Assembly (NCBI GenBank): GCA_017435565.1
Contig: JAFSEU010000004.1
Span: forward strand, 55,231-119,230
Source: Oscillospiraceae bacterium
Lineage (GTDB): Bacteria; Bacillota; Clostridia; Oscillospirales; Ruminococcaceae
Reading direction: 5' to 3'
Length of the DNA: 64,000 bases
The position numbers and the translations under genes were made by a program. How positions within the stretch are numbered: position 1 is the first letter of the stretch; every line of letters starts with the position of its first letter. The notes below the pieces were generated by a model. The model ran no database searches and was not told where the DNA came from. It worked only from the letters and a program-made list of their open reading frames with translations. Shown here in pieces: positions 49,044-58,054 of this stretch.

Positions 49044-49151
49044 TTATTATATAATCTGCCAAATTTTCAAATGGGTATTGAAATCTGCTTAGTAATATGT
49101 TACAATAAATCCGAAGTGGTTTTTACAAATCACTCGTTAATTTAATAACAA

Positions 49152-50351
49152 TTACTTGCTGATAAGAGCGAGAGTATCACGAGCGATAAGCAATTCCTCA
49201 TTTGTGGGAACTACCCAGACCTCAACCTTTGAATCGGGTGTGGAGATTCTCTTAAGCTCGCCTCTTGTGGATTTATTCACCTCGGCATCGATTTTGATTC
49301 CGAAATATTCCATATCTTCGCAAACGCCCTGACGAACCTCGGATGAGTTTTCGCCGATACCGCCTGTGAAGAGAACAGCATCAAGTCCGTTCATTGCAGC
49401 TGCATATGAACCGATGTATTTCTTGATTTCGTAGCAGAGCATATCAGTAACAAGCTGAGCTCTCTTGTTTCCTTTTTCGGCAGCAGCGCAGATTTCTCTG
49501 TTATCGCTTCCGATTCCCGAAACGCCGAGGAAGCCTGACTTCTTGTTGAGATAATCGCTCATTTCATCAGGAGTAAAGCCCTTGCGCTTTGCAACATAGC
49601 ATACAGCCGAAGGGTCAACAGCACCGCTTCTTGTGCCCATTACAACACCATCAAGAGGAGTAAAGCCCATTGATGTATCAACGGATTTTCCGCCGTCAAC
49701 AGCTGTGATTGATGAACCGTTGCCAAGGTGGCAGGAAACGATTTTCAACTCGGAAGGATCCTTGCCGAGTGCGTTTGCAAGCTCCTTGGAAACAAATCTG
49801 TGAGAGGTTCCGTGGAAGCCGTATTTACGGACGTGAAGCTCTTCATAGCAATCATAGGGCATACCGAACATAAACGCCTTTTCGGGCATTGTCTGGTGGA
49901 ATGCTGTATCAAATACAACCGCCATGGGAGTACCTTCCTTAACAACCTTCTTACAAGCTCTGAGAGCCAATGCGTGAGCGTGGTTGTGAACAGGAGCCAA
50001 AGGCGCAAGCTCATCAATCTTATCAATAACTTCATCTGTTGCGAGAACAGTTTCGGGGAACACCTCAGCACCCTGCACAATTCTGTGACCTACTGCTGAG
50101 ATTTCGTCCATTGACTTGATAACCGATGCTTCGCTCTCTGTAAGAGCGTAAACGAGCTTCTGAAAAGCCTCGGTGTGAGTGGGGAAGCTGCAATCCTCAT
50201 TGAGCGTTCTGCCGTCGTCGGTCTTGTGGGAAAGATGTCCGTCAATTCCGATTCTGTCACAGTTGCCCTTTGCAATAACATGCTCGTTTTCCATATCGAT
50301 AAGCTGATATTTAAGCGACGAGCTGCCTGCGTTTACAACAAGTATCAACAT
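49152..50351 (-). CDS. ackA: Acetate kinase
   Basis: 399 residues, the usual length. VVNAGSSSLKYQ at the start, the GHRIVQGAEVF region, FDTAFHQTMP (active-site segment) and VSCHLGNGSSI (phosphate binding) are all present. It interconverts acetyl phosphate and acetate with ATP formation, the last step of fermentative acetate production. No pta is adjacent. It is divergent from tmcAL, the gene for an acetate-using tRNA enzyme. Confidence 0.97.
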   Translation of the reverse strand: MLILVVNAGSSSLKYQLIDMENEHVIAKGNCDRIGIDGHLSHKTDDGRTLNEDCSFPTHTEAFQKLVYALTESEASVIKSMDEISAVGHRIVQGAEVFPETVLATDEVIDKIDELAPLAPVHNHAHALALRACKKVVKEGTPMAVVFDTAFHQTMPEKAFMFGMPYDCYEELHVRKYGFHGTSHRFVSKELANALGKDPSELKIVSCHLGNGSSITAVDGGKSVDTSMGFTPLDGVVMGTRSGAVDPSAVCYVAKRKGFTPDEMSDYLNKKSGFLGVSGIGSDNREICAAAEKGNKRAQLVTDMLCYEIKKYIGSYAAAMNGLDAVLFTGGIGENSSEVRQGVCEDMEYFGIKIDAEVNKSTRGELKRISTPDSKVEVWVVPTNEELLIARDTLALISK

Positions 50352-50404
50352 AATTCATTCATCCTTTCATATTTATATGTGTTGATTTCTTTGCACAATT
50401 AAAT

Positions 50405-50432
50405 ATTATATACCAATTTTTTCAAATTGCAA
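50405..50432 (-). promoter_or_regulatory. Promoter of ackA
   Basis: Minus strand TTGCAA, a 16-base spacer, TATAAT; leader of about 45 bases. Confidence 0.65.
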
Positions 50433-50495
50433 TAGACAAATTTTTTTTATAACAAATCTTACAAAACACAGCTTTTTCAATTTACTTTTTACAGA

Positions 50496-50501
50496 TATAA
50501 T
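50496..50501 (+). promoter_or_regulatory. -10 element for tmcAL-mnmA
   Basis: TATAAT 37 bases before ATG; no clear -35 (TTTTTCAA region). Confidence 0.45.
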
Positions 50502-50537
50502 AACTAATAACCAGAAAATTTCAAAGGGGGAATATTT

Positions 50538-51728
50538 ATGAAAATTTCAGGAATTATCTGTGAGTACAATCCTCTTCACAACGGTCATATCCACCATATC
50601 GAAGAGACAAGAAAAAACGGAGCTACGCACATTGTCGGAATTATGAGCGGCAACTATGTGCAAAGAGGCGACGTTGCAATTTTAAACAAATTTGACAGGG
50701 CAAAGCTTGCCGTCAAATCAGGCGTTGACCTTGTTGTTGAGCTTCCTGCTCCCTATTGCCTTGCAACTGCGGAAAAATATGCAAGAGGTGCAGTCTTTCT
50801 TCTGAAGTCATTGGGCGTTGTCGATGAGCTTTCATTCGGAAGCGAATGCGGCGATATCGGGATGCTCAGAAGAGGCGCTGCTGTTGCCGATGAGTTTTCC
50901 AATTCCAAGGAAGTCATTGATATGCTCGAGGAGGGAAAAACCTACCCTGCCGCAATTTATGAGCTTACCAAGAAAAAATACGGCGATGCTGTTTCCTCGC
51001 TCTTTGAAGGGCCGAACAACGAGCTCGCCATTGAATATATCAGGGCTATAAATCATCTCGAAGCTAAAATCGACCCGTTTACCATCGTAAGGCTCGGCAA
51101 TGAGCACGACGCAGCCGACAGCATTATCGACGGGTATGCAAGTGCCTCTGCAATCAGAAAGTCAATTTTTGAAGGCAAGGATTTTACCGACAAGGCACCC
51201 GAAGAAACCTGCAAGGCTATTTTTGAATCACTTAAATCCGGAAAAATTTCAAGGGGCGAAACTCTTGAAAGGCTTTTCCTTTACAAGCTGCGCTCAATGA
51301 GCGTTGAAGATATTGCAAAACTGCCCGATGTAGCTCAGGGGCTTGAGCACCGCATTTACGAAGCAAGAGATTGTACATCTATGGCAGATGTTCTCAAAAA
51401 AGTCAAGACCAAGAGATATACAATGGCAAGAATAAGGCGAATTTTCTTCAATATGCTTCTCGGTATAACCGCGGAAGACCTTAACTTCTATCCGCCCTAC
51501 GGCAGAATTCTCGCAACAAACGAACGAGGCTTTGAAATCCTCTCCGAAGCCAAGGGAAAGGCTGTTATCCCCTTCGGCACTTCCCTTGCAAAGCTTTCGG
51601 CAATTGATGAGGTTTCTGCACGATATGCAAAAATCGAGTCCGATTCGACTGACATCTATTCACTCTCATGCAAGAAGGTTCAGAGTGCAGGCCTTGATTA
51701 TCGCACCAAGGTCAGCATTGTTGACTGA
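50538..51728 (+). CDS. tmcAL: tRNA(Met) cytidine acetate ligase
   Basis: 396 residues. ICEYNPLHNGHIHHI is the HIGH-type nucleotidyltransferase motif, followed by MSGNYVQRGDVAILNKFDRA and later GGITAEDLNFYPPYGRILATN-like conserved ends. TmcAL (YlbM family) activates acetate with ATP and forms N4-acetylcytidine at the wobble position of elongator tRNA-Met. It lies beside ackA, which makes or uses acetate, and before mnmA, another tRNA modification gene. AAAGGGGG precedes ATG. Confidence 0.92.
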   Translation: MKISGIICEYNPLHNGHIHHIEETRKNGATHIVGIMSGNYVQRGDVAILNKFDRAKLAVKSGVDLVVELPAPYCLATAEKYARGAVFLLKSLGVVDELSFGSECGDIGMLRRGAAVADEFSNSKEVIDMLEEGKTYPAAIYELTKKKYGDAVSSLFEGPNNELAIEYIRAINHLEAKIDPFTIVRLGNEHDAADSIIDGYASASAIRKSIFEGKDFTDKAPEETCKAIFESLKSGKISRGETLERLFLYKLRSMSVEDIAKLPDVAQGLEHRIYEARDCTSMADVLKKVKTKRYTMARIRRIFFNMLLGITAEDLNFYPPYGRILATNERGFEILSEAKGKAVIPFGTSLAKLSAIDEVSARYAKIESDSTDIYSLSCKKVQSAGLDYRTKVSIVD

Positions 51729-51744
51729 TATATAATAAAGCTAT

Positions 51745-52815
51745 ATGAAAAAAGTATTACTTGGAATCAGCGGCGGTGTTGACAGCTCCGTCGCTGCATT
51801 TTTGTTAAAAAATCAAGGCTATGATGTAACAGGCGTAACATTGAATATGTTTTCGCCCGATGCACTTGCAAAACCTGAGCTTTATCACGATGCTTCAAGC
51901 GATGCGCAAAAATGTGCTGAAATCATCGGGATTGATTTTCTGCGCCTTGATGTCAGCAACCACTTTAAAAAATACGTGACTGATGACTTCATTGCACAGT
52001 ATCTGAAAGGTGCAACGCCGAACCCCTGCGTTGTATGCAATATCCATATCAAATTCGGCGTAATGCTTGATTTTGCGATGAATAACGGCTTTGACTATAT
52101 CGCTACCGGTCATTATGCAAAAATTGAAAATAAGAACGCAAGATATCTGCTCAAGCGCCCCGACATTACCGAAAAAGAACAGACATATGTTCTTTGGGGA
52201 CTTAATCAGAAACAGCTTGCGCACACGCTGTTTCCTCTTGCGGATTTGCCGAAAAGCAGAATCAGAGAAATCGCCGCTTCAATAAATCTGCCGAGCAGCA
52301 ATAAAAAAGACAGTCAGGACATCTGCTTTGTTCCCGACAAAAAATATGCCGACTTCATTCAAAAACACTGCGGCGATAAAATCGAAGCAGGAAGCTTTGT
52401 TGACGAAAACGGCAATTTTCTGGGTACGCATCGCGGAATTGTCAACTACACCCTCGGTCAGAGAAAGGGTCTGGGAATCGCACTCGGAAAGCCTGCTTTT
52501 GTTGTTTGCAAAAATGCCGATAACAATACCGTGACTTTATCCGACGAGGACAAGCTCTTTACCGATAATTTTTCAATTAAAAACACAAACTGGATTTTAT
52601 TTGAAAATCCGCAAAAATTTCTCAAAGCTTTCGTCAAAACACGTTACAGCCAGAAGCAGACCGAGTGCATTGTCGAAAAGGGCGAAAACGGCTGCTTTAA
52701 TGTCAGCTGCTGCGAAAAAATCCGTGCGGTAACACCGGGGCAATCGGCAGTATTCTACGATGAAAACGGATATGTTATCGGCGGCGGAATTATTATGGAT
52801 AATAATACTGCTTGA
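51745..52815 (+). CDS. mnmA: tRNA-specific 2-thiouridylase
   Basis: 356 residues. The PP-loop motif GISGGVDSS (about 8-16), first catalytic Cys in ATPNPCVVCN (about 99) and second in SQDICFV (about 197) are present. It puts sulfur on U34 of Lys, Glu and Gln tRNAs. It lies 16 bases after tmcAL, so both wobble-modification genes are probably cotranscribed. Its ribosome site is weak. Confidence 0.96.
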   Translation: MKKVLLGISGGVDSSVAAFLLKNQGYDVTGVTLNMFSPDALAKPELYHDASSDAQKCAEIIGIDFLRLDVSNHFKKYVTDDFIAQYLKGATPNPCVVCNIHIKFGVMLDFAMNNGFDYIATGHYAKIENKNARYLLKRPDITEKEQTYVLWGLNQKQLAHTLFPLADLPKSRIREIAASINLPSSNKKDSQDICFVPDKKYADFIQKHCGDKIEAGSFVDENGNFLGTHRGIVNYTLGQRKGLGIALGKPAFVVCKNADNNTVTLSDEDKLFTDNFSIKNTNWILFENPQKFLKAFVKTRYSQKQTECIVEKGENGCFNVSCCEKIRAVTPGQSAVFYDENGYVIGGGIIMDNNTA

Positions 52816-52840
52816 CATAAATACGAAAAAAGTGTAAAAT
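52812..52840 (+). promoter_or_regulatory. Promoter of the DUF3048 lipoprotein gene
   Basis: TTGACA (overlaps the mnmA stop), a 17-base spacer, TAAAAT. Confidence 0.7.
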
Positions 52841-52879
52841 TGTCTGTATAAACAAAGAAAGGATTCAAAAGCTCGAAAT

Positions 52880-54001
52880 ATGAAAAAAACAGCACTTTTA
52901 CTCGCACTTACTCTTATGCTCTCTCTGGGTGTATCCTGCTCCAAAAACAAAGATAAATCCGAATCTGAGAGCTCGTCTGCAACATCGACAACAACATCCG
53001 CTTCTGACAGCAGCTCCATTTCTCAAAGCGAATCTCAGTCGCAGTCGCAAGCTGATAAGGTTGAAAATACAACACGCAATCCGCTGACAGGTCAGACTGA
53101 TTACAATGAGGACGCAATCGGCAAAAGACCGGTTGCGGTTATGATAAACAATCTCAAGGGTGCACTCCCCCAGTACGGAATTGAACAGGCAGACATTTTG
53201 TTTGAAGTTCTTGTTGAGGGCGGAATTACAAGGCTTATGGGCGTTTACGCCGATTATACAGCCGTTCCCGATGTGTGCTCGGTACGAAGCTGCCGATATT
53301 ACTACCCCGTGATTGCAATGGGCTTTGACGCTGTTTACTGCCACATAGGCTATGAGCAGACCTTCGCAAAAGCAAAGCTTAACAGTCTGGGAATCGACAC
53401 TATCAGCGACAGCAGCGTAATTCCTTACAGCACCATGTTTGCGGTTGACTCAGAGCGTGCACAAAGCTATTCAAGCGAGCACACCAAATACCTTGTCGGA
53501 GCCAACATTCCTCAGGCACTTGAAGATTACGGCTACCGCACCGACCTTGGCGATGAATATAAAGGCGATTACTTTGTATTTGAGGATGAGTTTTTCTCAC
53601 CCGAAGGCGCTGAGGCTTCAAACGTAAACCTTAAATTCTCTGCTTCATATTACAGTACCTTTGAATATGACGAAAGCACAAAAACCTATAAGAAATTCCA
53701 CAACGGAAGCGAGCATATCGACGGAAAAAGCGGAAATCAGCTTTCCTATACCAATGTAATCGTGCTTTGCACCGAGGTTTACCCCAAGCCCGAAAACACC
53801 TATCTTATGGAAGTTGAAATGGTCTCATCCGGTACGGGTTATTATATCAGCGGCGGAAAGGCACAGGAAATCACCTGGGAAAAAACAAGTGAGGAAGCAC
53901 AGATTGACTTCTTCGGCCCTGATGGAAACCCGCTTACGGTAAATGTCGGAAAATGCTATATCGGCGTTATCGACAACAACGCTACAATCACTATTGAATA
54001 A
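52880..54001 (+). CDS. DUF3048 (YerB-like) lipoprotein
   Basis: 373 residues. Signal peptide with lipobox Cys at 20 (LGVSC), a Ser/Thr/Gln-rich linker (about 25-65), then NPLTGQTDYNEDAIGKRPVAVMINNLKGALPQYGIEQADILFEVLVEGGITRLMGVY, the hallmark of DUF3048, and a C-terminal DUF3048_C-like part. The family is extracytoplasmic; its function in sporulators is unsettled. It has its own promoter and is followed by spoIIR. Confidence 0.9.
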   Translation: MKKTALLLALTLMLSLGVSCSKNKDKSESESSSATSTTTSASDSSSISQSESQSQSQADKVENTTRNPLTGQTDYNEDAIGKRPVAVMINNLKGALPQYGIEQADILFEVLVEGGITRLMGVYADYTAVPDVCSVRSCRYYYPVIAMGFDAVYCHIGYEQTFAKAKLNSLGIDTISDSSVIPYSTMFAVDSERAQSYSSEHTKYLVGANIPQALEDYGYRTDLGDEYKGDYFVFEDEFFSPEGAEASNVNLKFSASYYSTFEYDESTKTYKKFHNGSEHIDGKSGNQLSYTNVIVLCTEVYPKPENTYLMEVEMVSSGTGYYISGGKAQEITWEKTSEEAQIDFFGPDGNPLTVNVGKCYIGVIDNNATITIE

Positions 54002-54088
54002 AATTTAAAATAAAACGGCAATCAATTTTTTCATAGCTTTTGAATAAACCGATGGTTTTTACACCAAGCTGTATGCGAGGTGAATTTT

Positions 54089-54694
54089 ATGAAAAAAATC
54101 AGACTTGCCGTTTTTTTCGGATTTGTATTGACCGTTTGCTTTTCTTCGTCGATAATCAGCTTCAATAATTCTGTTGACGAAATCAGAAACAGCGTATTCA
54201 GGCTGCACATCCTTGCCAATTCCGACTCAATTGAAGACCAGCAGCTGAAACTGCAGGTTCGGGATGAAATTTTAAGGCTTTCCGGCGAACTTTTTGCCGG
54301 CAGAACTCTTGAAGAATCCGTGGAGAAAGCGTCTGCCTCACTTGAGGTTATAGAAAAAGCCGCAGAAAACGTGCTTGCCGAAAATGGATATGACTATGAC
54401 GTTTTCTGTGAAATTGCACCGACTGAGTTTGGCGACAGGGATTACGGCGATTTCACAATGCCCGCAGGTGAATACACAGCGCTTTGTGTATATATCGGAA
54501 ATGCGCAGGGGCACAACTGGTGGTGTGTGATGTATCCCCCGCTTTGCGTCGGCACGGCAGAACAAAATATCGAAAGCTACTTCGAGAAGGACGAAGCAGA
54601 TATACTGACAAATCACGAAAAATATGAAATCAGATTCAAATGCGTTGAAATTTTCAGCGGCATCAAGCAAAAAATCACAGAGCTTTTAAACTGA
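54089..54694 (+). CDS. spoIIR: Stage II sporulation protein R
   Basis: 201 residues with an N-terminal signal/membrane helix (about 5-22). The conserved VFRLHILANSDSIEDQQLKLQVRDEIL and WWCVMYPPLC are SpoIIR hallmarks. In sporulation SpoIIR is exported from the forespore and triggers SpoIIGA to activate sigma-E. The start at MKKIRL has GAGGTG 6 bases upstream; a GTG 9 bases earlier is possible. It precedes addBA by 12 bases. Confidence 0.9.
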   Translation: MKKIRLAVFFGFVLTVCFSSSIISFNNSVDEIRNSVFRLHILANSDSIEDQQLKLQVRDEILRLSGELFAGRTLEESVEKASASLEVIEKAAENVLAENGYDYDVFCEIAPTEFGDRDYGDFTMPAGEYTALCVYIGNAQGHNWWCVMYPPLCVGTAEQNIESYFEKDEADILTNHEKYEIRFKCVEIFSGIKQKITELLN

Positions 54695-54706
54695 CGGAGA
54701 AAAATT

Positions 54707-57700
54707 ATGCTGAATTTTATTTTAGGAGCAATCGGCACGGGCAAGACAAGCACAATAGCCGAAAAAATATCACGACAGATTGCCGGTGGACAAAATGTGC
54801 TTGTAATCGTGCCCGAACAGTTCACCTTTGAATATGAGCATATGCTTTATTCGAAGCTGGGTGCGTTTGATTATAACAGAATATCAGTAAGGAGCTTTAA
54901 AAGGCTTGCCGCAGAAATCATCAGAGAAAGCGGCGGCGAACACAGAATGTATGCCGACGGCGTGACAAAATCACTTCTGATGTCGCTTGCCATAAAAAAA
55001 GCAGCCCAAAATGATGGCCTTGTTTTTTATAATAAGCTTGCAAAAAGCGTAATGTTTTCCGCAATGATGCTCGACTGCATATCAGACCTGAGCCAAAGCG
55101 GACTTGATGACGACAAGCTTATTTCAGGCGCGGACAGCCTCAGCGGTGCATTAAAAGAAAAATTCACGGACATACTAAACATTTATTTTACCTATTGCTC
55201 ACTTTTGAACAAGCATAATCTTTCCGACGCAAAAAGCGCAATTACCTACGCTGCCACGCTTGCCGCAAAATATGGTTTTTTTGAAAACAAATGCGTTTTT
55301 ATTGATGAATTCAAAAGCTTTACTGCGGACGAAAAGCTTTTGATTGAAGCAATGCTCGCACAGTCGGACGTATGCTGTGCGCTTGATACGGACGATGAAA
55401 ACTCAAAGCTGTTACATCTTTATTCGGTCAACCGTACATTTTCAGCGCTTAAAAGACTTGCACAAAAGATTTCGTCAAAAATCACCATCACACGCACAAG
55501 CCATGATTCTTCTGCCGCAAAATACGATATTATCCACATCTCGCAAAGCATTTTCAAAAACACCGAATGTGAAAAAATCGAGAGCGAAAGCATCAGAATT
55601 GTCGATGCGCTGAATATATATGATGAATGCGAATATGTCTTTGCCGAAATCAGAAGGCTCTGCCGTGAGGAAGGCTTGCGCTTCGATGAAATTGCACTTG
55701 TCGCAAGGGACGCACAGATGTACCGTGCAATTATTGATGAATACTCAAAAATCTATGAAATCCCCGTTTTTGAAAGTGTGGAGAAAACGCCCTATAATAC
55801 AGCGCTTTCAGTTTTTATCACGACGGCGCTGGAAATGACGTTTTCAACCTTTTCGACCGAAAAGCTTCTTATGTATGCAAAAACAATGCTCATCGGAATT
55901 GATATTACAGAAATCTCACAGCTCGAAAATTTCTGCTACATATGGGATATTGACGGCAAACTCTGGGAGAAAGAATTTTCTCAGGATGACTCTGCCGCAA
56001 TTGAAGCAGAAAACACAAGGCGCAAAATTATCAATCCGCTTCTTGAGCTGCGCGAAAAATGCAAAAACACAACCGGCGATGCGATTACCCGTGCGATTTT
56101 TGAACATTTTGAAACTGTCGGTCTTATGAACAATCTCAACAAGCTGACAAAAGGCAGCGGCGAAAACAATGAGCAGGATACAATCGAGCAGGCAAGAGAA
56201 CTGCGCCTTATGTGGAATGTGCTTGCCGACACTCTTGATATATTCCATACATATCTGGAAAACATTGAAATTTCACCTGCCGAATACAGGGATATGCTTT
56301 CCTGTGCACTTTCTGCGGCGCACTATTCAAATGCACCCCAAAGGTCAAACTCCGTCAGCTTTACGCAATTGCAACTGACAAGATACAACTCGCCGAAGGT
56401 TGTTTTCATTCTCGGCGCAAATGAAGGGTATTTTCCGAGAAACAGTGTAACCGTTGGAATGTTTACTTCAACGGAAAGCCAAAAGCTTTCCGCAAACGGA
56501 ATTGAGCTGGCAAAAACCGACGAGCAGATATACTCGGAGGAAAGCTTTGCTGTATACGCCGCTGTAAGCGCTCCGACAAAAAAGCTTTATATAACATATC
56601 CGCTGCTTGATAAATCAAACGGTTCAAAAACCGGTGCACACACATTGAAGCTGATTGAAAATATGTTTTCAAACAAAATCACGCTTTGCGCAAACAGTCT
56701 TGACGATGAATTCTACGGCACGACAAAGGAGGCGGCATACAGAAGGTATGTCCGCAGCTTTGGGAAAGACACTGTATTTGAGAAAAGCTGTGAGGCGGTA
56801 CTTTCCGATGACATAATTTACGGCGAAAAAATCAAGGCTCTCAAATCGGGAACGCTTTCAAAAAAACAGCACAGCCTTGATGAACGTGACGTTGTGCGCC
56901 TTCTTTACGGAAACAACCTTAAAATGAGTGCATCAAAGCTCGAAACCTTCTGCTCATGCCCGTTCAGATATTATATGAGCTACGGGTTGAAAATCAGACC
57001 GCTGCAGAAAAAAGCCATTACCGTCAACGAAAAGGGCAGCATTGTGCACTTTTGTCTTGAAAGAATATTCAAGGACTATGAAAAGGATGAATTTTTAAAG
57101 CTCACAAAGCAGCAGATTGATTCTATCGTCGCAGAATACATCAGGACTTACCGCGACGAGAATCTTGGCGGTGATTACAGAGAGAGCGAAAAATTTGAAT
57201 ATAACCTGAAAATAATTGCAGAGAATACAAGCGAAATTATTGAGAATCTTCAACGTGAATTTTCTCAGAGCGACTTTTACCCTTGTGAATCGGAATACTG
57301 GCTGAAAAGAGAATTTGCTCTTTCCGTTCCCGATATTCCGAAAGCCGCCGTCACATTAAGCGGAATTACCGACAGAATCGATCTTTATGTCAGCTCAAAT
57401 GGCAGATTTATCCGTGTGGTTGATTACAAGACGGGCAAAAAGACGTTTTCGCTGAGCGACCTTGTCAGCGGCAAGAATATGCAGATGTTTCTGTATCTTT
57501 TTGCGCTGACTTCAAGTGATGAAAGATTCTCTGACTGCACTCCTGCGGGCGTTTTGTACTATCACGCAAACGAAACAGTGCCTTCACTTCCACGCACAAG
57601 CGATGAGAAAAAGCTTGACGAGCTCAAAGCAAAAAGCCGCAGAATGATTGGTGTTGTTCTTGATGATGATGAAATCATCAGCTCAATGGACAAAGGCGCA

Positions 57701-58054
57701 GGGGTTATCCCCATTACGAGAAACAAAGACGGAAGCATCAGCAAGAATTCGCTGAAAAACCTGCTGAGCGCCGAGAATTTTAACAGCCTTGACAGGTACT
57801 GTACAGAAACAGTCAAACGATGCTCAGAGAGAATTTTAAGCGGAAATATCGCGGCACTCCCCTACAAGGACGCCTGCACCTTCTGCGATTATAAAAATGT
57901 ATGCGGAAATTATCCGAATGAAACCGTAATCAGCATTGAAGAAAGCACCGACACACTTGTTAAGGGAATGCTCAGCGGCGAATATTCATACGGCGATTCG
58001 ATGAAGGCTGTTGCCGTAAACCCGAAGGAGAATGATGAAGATGTGGACGAATGA
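54707..58054 (+). CDS. addB: AddB, ATP-dependent helicase/nuclease subunit B
   Basis: 1115 residues, the usual length. N-terminal Walker A GAIGTGKTS (about 7-15), a helicase-like core, then a RecB-type nuclease (DYKTGKKTFSLSD, about 908-920). Cysteines in ETFCSCPFRYYMS (about 750-762) and DACTFCDYKNVCGNYP (about 1056-1071) bind the 4Fe-4S cluster. With AddA it resects double-strand breaks. The end overlaps addA. Confidence 0.95.
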   Translation: MLNFILGAIGTGKTSTIAEKISRQIAGGQNVLVIVPEQFTFEYEHMLYSKLGAFDYNRISVRSFKRLAAEIIRESGGEHRMYADGVTKSLLMSLAIKKAAQNDGLVFYNKLAKSVMFSAMMLDCISDLSQSGLDDDKLISGADSLSGALKEKFTDILNIYFTYCSLLNKHNLSDAKSAITYAATLAAKYGFFENKCVFIDEFKSFTADEKLLIEAMLAQSDVCCALDTDDENSKLLHLYSVNRTFSALKRLAQKISSKITITRTSHDSSAAKYDIIHISQSIFKNTECEKIESESIRIVDALNIYDECEYVFAEIRRLCREEGLRFDEIALVARDAQMYRAIIDEYSKIYEIPVFESVEKTPYNTALSVFITTALEMTFSTFSTEKLLMYAKTMLIGIDITEISQLENFCYIWDIDGKLWEKEFSQDDSAAIEAENTRRKIINPLLELREKCKNTTGDAITRAIFEHFETVGLMNNLNKLTKGSGENNEQDTIEQARELRLMWNVLADTLDIFHTYLENIEISPAEYRDMLSCALSAAHYSNAPQRSNSVSFTQLQLTRYNSPKVVFILGANEGYFPRNSVTVGMFTSTESQKLSANGIELAKTDEQIYSEESFAVYAAVSAPTKKLYITYPLLDKSNGSKTGAHTLKLIENMFSNKITLCANSLDDEFYGTTKEAAYRRYVRSFGKDTVFEKSCEAVLSDDIIYGEKIKALKSGTLSKKQHSLDERDVVRLLYGNNLKMSASKLETFCSCPFRYYMSYGLKIRPLQKKAITVNEKGSIVHFCLERIFKDYEKDEFLKLTKQQIDSIVAEYIRTYRDENLGGDYRESEKFEYNLKIIAENTSEIIENLQREFSQSDFYPCESEYWLKREFALSVPDIPKAAVTLSGITDRIDLYVSSNGRFIRVVDYKTGKKTFSLSDLVSGKNMQMFLYLFALTSSDERFSDCTPAGVLYYHANETVPSLPRTSDEKKLDELKAKSRRMIGVVLDDDEIISSMDKGAGVIPITRNKDGSISKNSLKNLLSAENFNSLDRYCTETVKRCSERILSGNIAALPYKDACTFCDYKNVCGNYPNETVISIEESTDTLVKGMLSGEYSYGDSMKAVAVNPKENDEDVDE

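Noticed and set aside
54089..54694. SpoIIR as proof that the organism sporulates
   Set aside because: One gene shows sporulating ancestry only. The remainder of the sporulation set is outside the window.
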